A stretch of 64,000 nt of DNA from Leptobacterium flavescens. Lineage in GTDB: Bacteria > Bacteroidota > Bacteroidia > Flavobacteriales > Flavobacteriaceae. The notes beneath the pieces are model-generated. The model saw nothing but the letters and a program-made list of their open reading frames with translations. It was not told the origin of the DNA and did no database searches. The stretch spans positions 868,001 through 932,000 of the forward strand of contig NZ_JAABOO010000001.1 in assembly GCF_010671605.1 (NCBI RefSeq), written 5' to 3'. A program made the translations under genes and the position numbers. This document shows positions 44,374 through 51,774 of this stretch, piece after piece; position 1 is the stretch's first letter, and each line of letters begins with the position of its first letter.

Positions 44374-45567
44374 ATGAAACAGAGAACATTCCTGTTATTT
44401 ATCTTAAGCCTTATTATCTTTTCCTCGACCTCCATTGCTCAGAACAGTACCGATATCGTCATAGGAAAAAAACTGACTATCAAATCGGAGGTGCTAAATT
44501 CAGACAGAGAGATCCGCATCTACCTTCCGGAATCTTACAACTACAATAATTACACAAAATATCCGGTGCTTTACCTTCTGGACGGAAGGAAGTTTTTTCA
44601 TCCTTTTACCGGAGCGGTGGCACAGTTGAGCAGCGACGCCAGTCCGCAGATCCCCGAAATGATCGTTGTGGGAATAACGAGCCAGGACCGGGTACGGGAT
44701 TCTTCTCCTACCAATTCCCTGATCGGGTATACCGGTAAAGAAGAAAGAGGCCTGGAAGTAAGTGGCGGAGCCGACAATTTCCTGCGTTTTATCCGGGAAG
44801 AACTCATCCCTTATATAGACAGTAATTACAAGACAAATTCCTATCGTATGCTGGCGGGATATTCTTTTACGGGCCTTCCGGTCCTGCATTCGCTCTTTAC
44901 GCATCCTGAAAACTTTAATTCCTATCTGGTAATCGATTTCAGTGCCTGGTGGGACAATGAAGTAAGCCTGAAAAATGCATCAGCCTTTCTAAAGGACTAC
45001 AAAGGGCCGAAAAAAGATGTATTTATGGCAACCGTAGACCGTGTACTAAACACTGTATACACAGAAAAACAAAATCCGGGATGGACATTTATACAGGAAT
45101 TCGAGCGCAATCGTCCGGAACAAATAGGTTTTGGATATAAAAAATTCGGATACAAGCAGGAAAATCACCATTCCATGCCCCTGGTTTCCTTTATTGAAGG
45201 ATTAAAATATATTTTCAGGGGGTATATGATCAACTATGATGAAATGTATACAGACCCTTCACGTATTAAGCCTAAGTTCGAAAAACTATCAGAGCGGTTA
45301 GGTTACGATACTTTCTTAAGTGAAGGCCTGGTTAGTTTTTTCGGATATCAGTTCCTTTATGCACATCCCGATATAGAGAAGGCTATTTTTTATTTTAATT
45401 ACAATACCGAAAACTATCCGATGTCATCCAGTGCCTGGAGTAATCTGGCAAGAGCTTATAATGTAAAAGGCGATAAAAAGAAGGCTCTTGAATACTATCA
45501 AAAAGCTGTAGCGTTGAATCCGAAAAATACGGAAGCACAGAAGCAATTAGACATATTGAAGAAATAA
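44374..45567 (+). CDS. Exported esterase-D-like hydrolase with C-terminal TPRs
   Basis: 397 residues with a signal peptide (about 1-23, ending SIAQ). The alpha/beta core has REIRIYLPESY, YPVLYLLDG and the nucleophile elbow GYSFTG (Ser164), and a later NHHSMPL that probably gives the His. The fold is that of enterochelin esterase/esterase D relatives. Two TPR units at about 350-395 (AWSNLARAYNVKGDKKKALEYYQKAV, shortened). Being next to haem uptake, a role in releasing iron from a siderophore ester is possible, but only inferred. Converges on an HTH gene. Confidence 0.82.
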   Translation: MKQRTFLLFILSLIIFSSTSIAQNSTDIVIGKKLTIKSEVLNSDREIRIYLPESYNYNNYTKYPVLYLLDGRKFFHPFTGAVAQLSSDASPQIPEMIVVGITSQDRVRDSSPTNSLIGYTGKEERGLEVSGGADNFLRFIREELIPYIDSNYKTNSYRMLAGYSFTGLPVLHSLFTHPENFNSYLVIDFSAWWDNEVSLKNASAFLKDYKGPKKDVFMATVDRVLNTVYTEKQNPGWTFIQEFERNRPEQIGFGYKKFGYKQENHHSMPLVSFIEGLKYIFRGYMINYDEMYTDPSRIKPKFEKLSERLGYDTFLSEGLVSFFGYQFLYAHPDIEKAIFYFNYNTENYPMSSSAWSNLARAYNVKGDKKKALEYYQKAVALNPKNTEAQKQLDILKK

Positions 45568-45574
45568 AAGGGGT

Positions 45575-46543
45575 TTACTCGAAATCCAGTAATAAAGAAG
45601 CCTCCAGTAATTGATGAAGTGCATCGATCTTGGTGTAGATCTTATTAAAGAAATAATTCCTTTCCTTCTCTCCGGAAGTATTGAGGAGTTTAGACTGTTG
45701 CAATTGCTTTTTTAAGCTGCCTTCCGCCTGCCGGCAGGTATGGGAATCGCTTGTAGAATAGTATGAAAGGATCGAAAAAGGAATAAAAAGCAACTGTCCG
45801 TAAGGATGATTCACCAGTACATTATTATTCATCAGGAGTAATTCGTTATAGTACAATTGATAATCTTCCCGGTTTGCGTTTACCTTATTCTCCATTTCCC
45901 GAATGAGTTTCTTCAGGCTTTTGCAAAGTGCCAGTGCATTTTCTGTAGAAATCTGCCCTGCAGCATGATAAAAATGTATCTGCTTAAGCGTAGAATTTAC
46001 GGTGGTAATGTCCCATATTTCGGTAATAGCAACCTTTTTATACAACTCACCAAGCTTCATAGCCGCTTCTGTTAACGCCTTTCCCGGTTTAAACTCCTCA
46101 AAGCCCTTTCTGGAAAAGCCGGGGCTCAGTAATTTTAGCCAGACATAAAGTTTAAACTTTCCTAAAAGGTCATTATTAACAGTATAAAACAAAGGAATAT
46201 CCTTTGCAGAATACAAAACGCTGCACCCTTCCTTTTTAAGGATGGGCTCAAGAGACTGGCAGGAGTTAATAAAATACTCTTCCAGTTCCTGCTCATTATT
46301 GATCGGCTTTGTTTTTTCTACTGCCACATAGCGGGTATCGGTAACCTCAAAAAGACGATCCAGGGAAATATCAAAATGCCGTGCCAGTAGTACACTCTCT
46401 TCCAGAGAAAACTTGCTTTTCAGGCTACTTCTCCTGTGTGCTGCATCGTAACTTATATCAAGTGCCCCAGCAATAGCTTCGATCAGAGAGGCATCATCTG
46501 CTATTTTTTTACGGATCAGGGAAAGTAATTGAGTTTGATACAT
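45575..46543 (-). CDS. HTH-type DNA-binding protein, unknown family
   Basis: 322 residues. An N-terminal helix-turn-helix (about 5-60, IAGALDISYDAAHRRSS and LLARHFDISLDRLFEV), then a long helical region without recognisable domain (NINEQELEEYFINSC; KVNANREDYQLYYNELLLMNNN). It may sense a ligand with the helical part. Oddity: the segment encoding SHTCRQAEG carries a perfect CCTGCCGGCAGG palindrome (45727-45738), a known type of intergenic repeat inside a gene. Target genes unknown; the divergent LA_2272-like gene is a candidate. Confidence 0.68.
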   Translation of the reverse strand: MYQTQLLSLIRKKIADDASLIEAIAGALDISYDAAHRRSSLKSKFSLEESVLLARHFDISLDRLFEVTDTRYVAVEKTKPINNEQELEEYFINSCQSLEPILKKEGCSVLYSAKDIPLFYTVNNDLLGKFKLYVWLKLLSPGFSRKGFEEFKPGKALTEAAMKLGELYKKVAITEIWDITTVNSTLKQIHFYHAAGQISTENALALCKSLKKLIREMENKVNANREDYQLYYNELLLMNNNVLVNHPYGQLLFIPFSILSYYSTSDSHTCRQAEGSLKKQLQQSKLLNTSGEKERNYFFNKIYTKIDALHQLLEASLLLDFE

Positions 46544-46662
46544 AGTTTAAAAATACAGTTATTTGTGATTTTCACAAAAATTAATCAATGAAATTGTATT
46601 TAAGTTTTATTGAAATGTGATTATAACAATAAGTTTGAGCTTTAATGATTAAAAAATCCATT

Positions 46663-47358
46663 ATGAAACAGTTCATTCTTATCTTTTTGGCAACTCTGAT
46701 GAGTTTTCAGACCCAGGCCCAGGTACAGCAGGAGGAAAAGCGGAAGTTCATCACCCCCATCTGGCTTAGTCATAGCAGTAATACTGATATTTTAGGGCTT
46801 TCATTGGGTTTCTATCCCAAAGCATGGGTGAAGGATTTTAAAAATACCAGAACTTTTGGTCTGCGTACAGAGATCTTTGTCTTTTCTCCTCTTTACTTCT
46901 TAGCACCCAGAAGCCCTCTCTCAAGAACAGATGAGCAATACGATCTTCTGATCAACAATAAGGAGGTTTCAGAACAGATATACGGGATTAATATTTCTAC
47001 CGGAACCTTCGATATTATCGATTCCTATGGCATTTCCATTACGGGAATTATTCATTACAGCCGCAAAAACAACGGGATCTCCATTGCAGGATTAGGTAAT
47101 GTTATAGAAAGAGCCAACGGACTTATCATCGGTACAGCAGGGAATGAGGTTTATAAAGGTAACGGGCTCATGATTGCCGGGATGGGGAATGAGGTCAAAC
47201 ATTTTAACGGGATACAGATCGGTGGGACAAACGATATCATAGCTTACGGCAGGGGAATTCAGATAGGCATCTACAATAAAGCCAAAAACTTTAAAGGCCT
47301 GCAAATCGGCTTGTGGAATGAAAACGATAAACGCTCCTTCCCTATTATCAACTGGTAA
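46663..47358 (+). CDS. LA_2272-type surface repeat protein
   Basis: 231 residues from MKQFILIF at 46663 (an upstream ATG at 46645 is also possible). Signal peptide ends QTQAQ. After a beta-rich N-terminus, the C-terminal third has short repeats of the type NGIxIxGxGN / KGLQIGxWN (NGISIAGLGN, NGLMIAGMGN, NGIQIGGTND, KGLQIGLWNEN), the LA_2272 family pattern known from Leptospira and Bacteroidota. Probably outer-membrane; function unknown. Convergent with the CarboxypepD_reg gene, nine bases apart. Confidence 0.75.
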   Translation: MKQFILIFLATLMSFQTQAQVQQEEKRKFITPIWLSHSSNTDILGLSLGFYPKAWVKDFKNTRTFGLRTEIFVFSPLYFLAPRSPLSRTDEQYDLLINNKEVSEQIYGINISTGTFDIIDSYGISITGIIHYSRKNNGISIAGLGNVIERANGLIIGTAGNEVYKGNGLMIAGMGNEVKHFNGIQIGGTNDIIAYGRGIQIGIYNKAKNFKGLQIGLWNENDKRSFPIINW

Positions 47359-47366
47359 TTCACTTG

Positions 47367-48356
47367 TTACTTTAATCCGTAATCCAAAGGAAGGAGGTCT
47401 CCCGTGCGTTTGGCTCCCATATCTCCTGAAAAGGAAACGGCATCGGGCGGATAAAAATTTCCGTAATCATCAATAAAATAATACTTGTATTTCGGAAAAA
47501 TAGCAGATTGCCTGCTCTTCTTATACAGAACATTCAGTTTAAGGGGCAGGCTTACTTTTTTCATCCCCAGGCTATCGCTTACGCGGAAATAGTTTTCCGG
47601 CCGAATGGAGAAACTGCCCTTAAACAGTACAAACTTCTCAGTTTCCCATTCCTGCCTGGCTGCTGTTCTCATGAGGTGAAGGGAAGAACCCAGATACACT
47701 TTCTCTCTTCTTTTTTCATACTTCGCGACCCCTTCCTGTTTATCAATAAAAAAACTGGTTCCCAGGTAAAAGGTTTGATGCACTTCCTGAGGATCCAGGC
47801 TTCTGGAAAAGTAGGTGACCGCACAATCGCTCAGCCGGAACCTGAGTTCATATCCCAGGTATGAGTTTTTAATTATAATCGCTTCATCCGCACTGGCGAT
47901 GAGTTGTTTTTTGGAGACATCGTAGGCCAGGTGGATGGCATCTTCATTTAATATTTCGCAACCTCTTCCGGCTCTGGTATTTCCGAGGAACTGCTCTTTG
48001 AATGCCTTTAATTTCTGAGCCCTGGAAAAGGGGTCAGCCCTAAGCACTACTTCTTTCAGGGATACTGCTTTCGGCTTCATCCCTACTTTAATATCTTTTT
48101 GATCCCAGACAGATTCCAGGAAAACATCATTATAGCCCACATAACTGACTATCAAGGGCGAGGTGATCTTTTTCTCCAGTTCCAGTGTAAACCTCCCTTC
48201 CTCATTTGTGATCGTTCCTATAGTAGTGCCATCAAAATACACGGAAGCTCCCAGTAAAGGTTCTTTGGTTACATTGTCAAACACATATCCGCTTACGGTT
48301 TGAGCAAAAGAAGTAAAAACACTAAACAGTAAAAGAAAAAAAGCAGTTCTATTCAT
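47367..48356 (-). CDS. Exported CarboxypepD_reg-like domain protein
   Basis: 329 residues. Signal peptide ends SFAQ. Residues 20-105 form a CarboxypepD_reg-like beta-sandwich (VSGYVFDNVTKEPLLGASVYF, shortened as SGYVFDNVTKEPLLGASVYF; NEEGRFTLEL), the domain often found at the N-terminus of TonB receptors, ending in SLKEVVL. No receptor barrel follows; the remaining 220 residues form an unassigned domain of strands (LGYELRFRLSDC; NVLYKKSRQSAIF). Likely periplasmic or outer membrane. It is the last gene of the minus-strand run from the 51.3 kb sigma factor. Confidence 0.78.
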   Translation of the reverse strand: MNRTAFFLLLFSVFTSFAQTVSGYVFDNVTKEPLLGASVYFDGTTIGTITNEEGRFTLELEKKITSPLIVSYVGYNDVFLESVWDQKDIKVGMKPKAVSLKEVVLRADPFSRAQKLKAFKEQFLGNTRAGRGCEILNEDAIHLAYDVSKKQLIASADEAIIIKNSYLGYELRFRLSDCAVTYFSRSLDPQEVHQTFYLGTSFFIDKQEGVAKYEKRREKVYLGSSLHLMRTAARQEWETEKFVLFKGSFSIRPENYFRVSDSLGMKKVSLPLKLNVLYKKSRQSAIFPKYKYYFIDDYGNFYPPDAVSFSGDMGAKRTGDLLPLDYGLK

Positions 48357-48369
48357 TTTTGGTTTCCTC

Positions 48370-49737
48370 TTATATTTTTATCCTAAGGTTTTGAATTATT
48401 TTAGCATCCACCCAGTAGATATCTCCTCTTCTGGTAAAGAAAAAGTATTTTCCGTCATGAGATAATCCCGGAGCGAATTCTCCCCCGGTAGTGTTTATCT
48501 CGCTTCCCATATTTTTAGCTTTTGTCCAGCTGCCGTCTTCATTTTTAAAGCTGATATACAGATCAGAACCGCCCATGCCTCCGGGTCTCCTTGAAGAAAA
48601 AATCACATAACTTTCATCCGGTGCGATCAGAGGATCGTAATCTCTGTGCTCCGAATTAACCGAATCGCCCAGAGGTATTGCTTTTTGATATTTTCCATTC
48701 TTAAATTCAGAATAATAAATATTACTGGAGCGATCTGGGCCTGTAGAAAAGAACAATGTCCCTTTTTTAGAAACCGTCGGGAACCATTCGGCATGAGCGG
48801 TATTGACCTCTGCTCCCAGATGGATGGGAGTACCCCATTTTTTACCTTTTCTCTTCACCATCCACAGATCGATATTTCGCAGGATCGAATCTCCTTCTTT
48901 TGCAGGCCGGTTGGAACTGTAAAGCAAGGTGGAACCATCGGCTGTTACAAAAGGATCGATCTCCCGGTATTCGCCTTCAATATCTGCCGGCTCCGGTATT
49001 GACCACTGGTCTCCTTCTCTTCGGGAAACCATTATGGTTCCTCTGTTATATTTGCGGGATTCCACCGTATAATAGAACTCCTTTCCGTCGGGAGTGAAAG
49101 TGGCGCTGTGTGTAAAATCTTCTGTCGAAACTACATTGGGAGCAAATATTTCCGGCTTCAATCCCGGTCTGGTCTGACCTAAAAAATCTCCTTTTAGTTC
49201 ATAAGTGGGTATTTTACTCTTATCCGCTCCCCTGGAGATCAGAAAAGCTGCAATTTCATCGGATCCCTGACGCATAGCGATCGTTAAAGGCGTATTTCCC
49301 CTGTCATTCAGGACATCGACATCGGTCTTTTCATTAACCAGCCGTTTAAGCAGTTTCAGGTTATCTCGAAGAACAGCTCTGTGCAATGAAGAAACTCCTT
49401 TGTTTATATCGACATTTGCCCCGATTAATTTATCGATCATTTTATCATTCCCGAATTGCACAGCCACAAACAAAGGAGTATAGCCTTTATCATCGGTCAT
49501 ATTTACATCCATTCCGCGTTCGATCAGAAAATCCATTACCTTTTCCTGCCTGCATGCTATTGCATAATGAGCCAGGCTTCTTCCTATCTTATCTTTTATA
49601 TGGATATCTGTTGAAGTTAAAAGGGAATCCAGTTGGGTCAGGTTTCCTTCACATACCGCTCTTTGTACGGTTTGTGCATTTATAGAGAGGGAAATTAAAA
49701 GGAATAGTAATCCCATTAAAGATCTGAATCTTATCAT
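48370..49737 (-). CDS. Exported ankyrin-repeat and PD40 beta-propeller protein
   Basis: 455 residues. Signal peptide ends SINAQ. Residues 25-175 hold about four ankyrin repeats (KGYTPLFVAVQFGNDKMI shortened, RGNTPLTIAMRQG). From about 200 on, PD40/TolB-like blades repeat (FTPDGKEFYYTVES, VTADGSTLLYSSNRP, IAPDESYVIFSSRRPGGMGGSDLY shortened, LSHDGKYFFFTRRG). Such propellers occur in OmpA/Pal-associated periplasmic proteins. It is followed by the CarboxypepD_reg gene after 13 bases. Confidence 0.84.
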   Translation of the reverse strand: MIRFRSLMGLLFLLISLSINAQTVQRAVCEGNLTQLDSLLTSTDIHIKDKIGRSLAHYAIACRQEKVMDFLIERGMDVNMTDDKGYTPLFVAVQFGNDKMIDKLIGANVDINKGVSSLHRAVLRDNLKLLKRLVNEKTDVDVLNDRGNTPLTIAMRQGSDEIAAFLISRGADKSKIPTYELKGDFLGQTRPGLKPEIFAPNVVSTEDFTHSATFTPDGKEFYYTVESRKYNRGTIMVSRREGDQWSIPEPADIEGEYREIDPFVTADGSTLLYSSNRPAKEGDSILRNIDLWMVKRKGKKWGTPIHLGAEVNTAHAEWFPTVSKKGTLFFSTGPDRSSNIYYSEFKNGKYQKAIPLGDSVNSEHRDYDPLIAPDESYVIFSSRRPGGMGGSDLYISFKNEDGSWTKAKNMGSEINTTGGEFAPGLSHDGKYFFFTRRGDIYWVDAKIIQNLRIKI

Positions 49738-49795
49738 TTTGTTTGCTTAAATTTTTAGAGGTATTGTTAGTATTGTTCCTGTAACGGTTACTATA

Positions 49796-50461
49796 TCAGT
49801 CTTTCACCTGAATAACGATCACTCCGTTCTTACCATCAGATCCGTATTTTATCCAGGCCGCATTTCCTTTTAATACCGAAACACTTACAATTCTATCGGG
49901 CTTAAGGTTAAGTATCCTGAAATCTTCTGCAGAGATCTTTCGCTCACCTTTCTTATCTATAAGGACATACAAAGGATTGCTGTTAAGTTTACCGGCATTA
50001 CCTCTGATCATTATTCTCGGGTTCTCATTAACAGGCACAACAACATCCTTGCTTTTCAGGTCTTCGTCAGTTCTGAGTTCCTTAAGTTTTTCCTGCTGTG
50101 AAACCGTGAGTTCATTCTTTATTTTTATCAGCATCTTCAGCTTAAGCTGTTTCAGTTGGTTTTCGAGGTTCACCACTTTTTCCATCTGAGCCAGGGAAGC
50201 TTTCTCATCTACTCTGGAAGATTCCAGTTGTTTATTTAAACTGAGTTGCTCTGCATCCAGGTCCCATTTTAAAGAATTGAATTTTACCGTATGCTCATCG
50301 TATATCTTCTTTATCGTATTTACCTTTTGCTCGGACAAATTTATCTCCACACGATATTTCAGGACTACATTAGCCGAAAACAGATCTTTCCTGAAAGCAT
50401 CCTGAGCCATTGCCTGTAGACCAGTGGTCAGAAGTATAATAATTATTAAAAGTTTTTTCAT
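49796..50461 (-). CDS. Periplasmic coiled-coil protein with TonB-plug-like tail
   Basis: 221 residues from MKKLLIII at 50461 (frame extends to 50500). Signal peptide ends AMAQ. Residues 25-130 are helical (Spy/CpxP-like, LSEQKVNTIKKIYDEHTVKF, ENQLKQLKLKMLIKIKNEL), and the C-terminal 70 look like a TonB-receptor plug fragment (RIVSVSVLKGNAAWIKYG, NGVIVIQVKD). The combination is odd: a metal- or stress-sensor-like chaperone with a plug remnant. It follows the anti-sigma gene, suggesting control by the sigma factor. Confidence 0.65.
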   Translation of the reverse strand: MKKLLIIIILLTTGLQAMAQDAFRKDLFSANVVLKYRVEINLSEQKVNTIKKIYDEHTVKFNSLKWDLDAEQLSLNKQLESSRVDEKASLAQMEKVVNLENQLKQLKLKMLIKIKNELTVSQQEKLKELRTDEDLKSKDVVVPVNENPRIMIRGNAGKLNSNPLYVLIDKKGERKISAEDFRILNLKPDRIVSVSVLKGNAAWIKYGSDGKNGVIVIQVKD

Positions 50462-50480
50462 TTTGTTGTTTTTTAATTGA

Positions 50481-50816
50481 TTACCATTCGCCAAGATCAT
50501 CGATAAGAGCGTCTGACGAAGATTCCCATGAATCTAATGATACTTCTTCCGTAATTAAGGATTCGGTACTCCCCTTTTCTTTCATATAGAGCACGATCTC
50601 GATCTTTGAATCTTCCTGATCATCCTGCCCTCCTCTGTTAAGGTAGAGGCTGAACAGGATAAGGAAGGAAGCTGCAATCCCGTAAGGAATAATATACCTG
50701 CTTAGCGAACGGCTCTTTCTCCCCTCAGTTCCCTCAAACCCCGGGATCTGCAGCTGCTCGTCTGCTTTTCGCATTTCTGCAAAAAAATCCTTTATTTCCT
50801 TATCAGATCTGTTCAT
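50481..50816 (-). CDS. Small membrane protein, probable anti-sigma factor
   Basis: 111 residues. An N-terminal cytoplasmic stretch (MNRSDKEIKDFFAEMRKADEQL), one membrane helix (about 45-60, YIIPYGIAASFLILFSLYL) and an acidic periplasmic tail. Together with the overlap of 14 bases with the ECF sigma gene upstream, this fits an anti-sigma factor holding the sigma at the membrane. Not recognised by sequence family. Confidence 0.62.
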   Translation of the reverse strand: MNRSDKEIKDFFAEMRKADEQLQIPGFEGTEGRKSRSLSRYIIPYGIAASFLILFSLYLNRGGQDDQEDSKIEIVLYMKEKGSTESLITEEVSLDSWESSSDALIDDLGEW

Positions 50817-51288
50817 TTCTTTTCTTTAAAATGAGCGTTCTCAAGCTGTCTTTACCTCTCTCATAATGCGTCCTTACCGTACCAATATGCAATTTGGTTA
50901 TCTCTGCTATTTCCGCAAGGGTCATCCCGTGATAAAATGACAATAACAGCACCTGTTGCTGGCGTTCCGGAAGATGAGACAGTAACTTCCTGTAATTAAC
51001 CTGATCTGCTTCTATCTGTTCTTCAACCACAATATTAAGCCTGTCCAGGCTTTCAAAAGTGCTCTTTTTTTTAATATGGTCGATGGCCGTGAACCGGATC
51101 ACGGAAAACAACCAGGTCTTAAATGCAGCGCGTTCCTTATAAACGGCTTTTTTTTCAAAGATCTTCAGATAGGTTTGCTGTAATACTTCCTTGGCCTCTT
51201 CATAATCGTAATTACAGCACTGACCTGCCCAGATAAAAGCATCCCGGTGGTGTTCTTTTAATAAATGCTCAAGCCTGCTTTTATTCAT
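50803..51288 (-). CDS. ECF RNA polymerase sigma factor 1
   Basis: 161 residues. Region 2 (about 10-75) has EVLQQTYLKIFEKKAVYKER and FKTWLFSVIRFTAIDHI; region 4 (about 105-155) has LPERQQQVLLLSFYHGMTLAEIA, shortened, and HIGTVRTHYERG. It directs RNA polymerase to promoters under an envelope signal, likely controlled by the overlapping membrane protein gene downstream. Confidence 0.9.
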   Translation of the reverse strand: MNKSRLEHLLKEHHRDAFIWAGQCCNYDYEEAKEVLQQTYLKIFEKKAVYKERAAFKTWLFSVIRFTAIDHIKKKSTFESLDRLNIVVEEQIEADQVNYRKLLSHLPERQQQVLLLSFYHGMTLAEIAEITKLHIGTVRTHYERGKDSLRTLILKKRNEQI

Positions 51289-51491
51289 CTTTGATCATTA
51301 GTCTATAAAAATGCCTTTTTATATGACATGAAATTTACTTTTTTTTATTCTTTTTCATATTTATGGTTCAATACCCTATAAATCAAAAACTTTCCTTTTA
51401 CTGTAACCGGTTTTATTTCTTTTAAATTTTAACAAAAAAGATAAAACCGCCTTCTTTAAAACTTCGTAGATGGGAATGTAGCAAAGTTAAC

Positions 51492-51596
51492 ATGCCGTCA
51501 GCTATAAAGGAGATCACTAAATGGCAACCGGACGAAACCACCAATGAAACCGGTAGATCAGTTAATTATGATTTCAAAATCGATGAGATGAACTAA
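51492..51596 (+). CDS. Candidate micro-protein, 34 residues
   Basis: ATG at 51492, TAA at 51594, giving MPSAIKEITKWQPDE and later GRSVNYDFKIDEMN. The frame is open back to 51426. A terminator hairpin lies 45 bases downstream, implying a plus-strand transcript. No promoter or family recognised; it may be a small-RNA gene or a gene remnant instead. Confidence 0.3.
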   Translation: MPSAIKEITKWQPDETTNETGRSVNYDFKIDEMN

Positions 51597-51640
51597 TGAT
51601 AGTCAGTTTGTTTTTTTGATTTTTTTGTGGTTGATTAGAA

Positions 51641-51669
51641 AAAAATGCCTGCAGATTGCAGGCATTTTT
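51641..51669. terminator. Terminator-like hairpin upstream of the MG2-like gene
   Basis: AAAAATGCCTGCA (51641-51653) pairs with TGCAGGCATTTTT (51657-51669). It stands 105 bases before the next plus-strand start, so it ends some short upstream transcript. Confidence 0.75.
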
Positions 51670-51774
51670 ATTATACGCTAATAATCTGTCCTCCATTATC
51701 TTATCCACACCTACTAAAGACATAGTAGTTGAAAAAAATTTCTTATATTCGAAGAAATCAAACTACTATACTTT

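Larger units (their letters stand above)
51289..51774. other. 486-base intergenic region
   Basis: Between the divergent ECF sigma gene and the MG2-like gene. It holds a possible micro-ORF (51492-51596) followed by a terminator-like hairpin (51641-51669); the rest is AT-rich. Confidence 0.6.
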
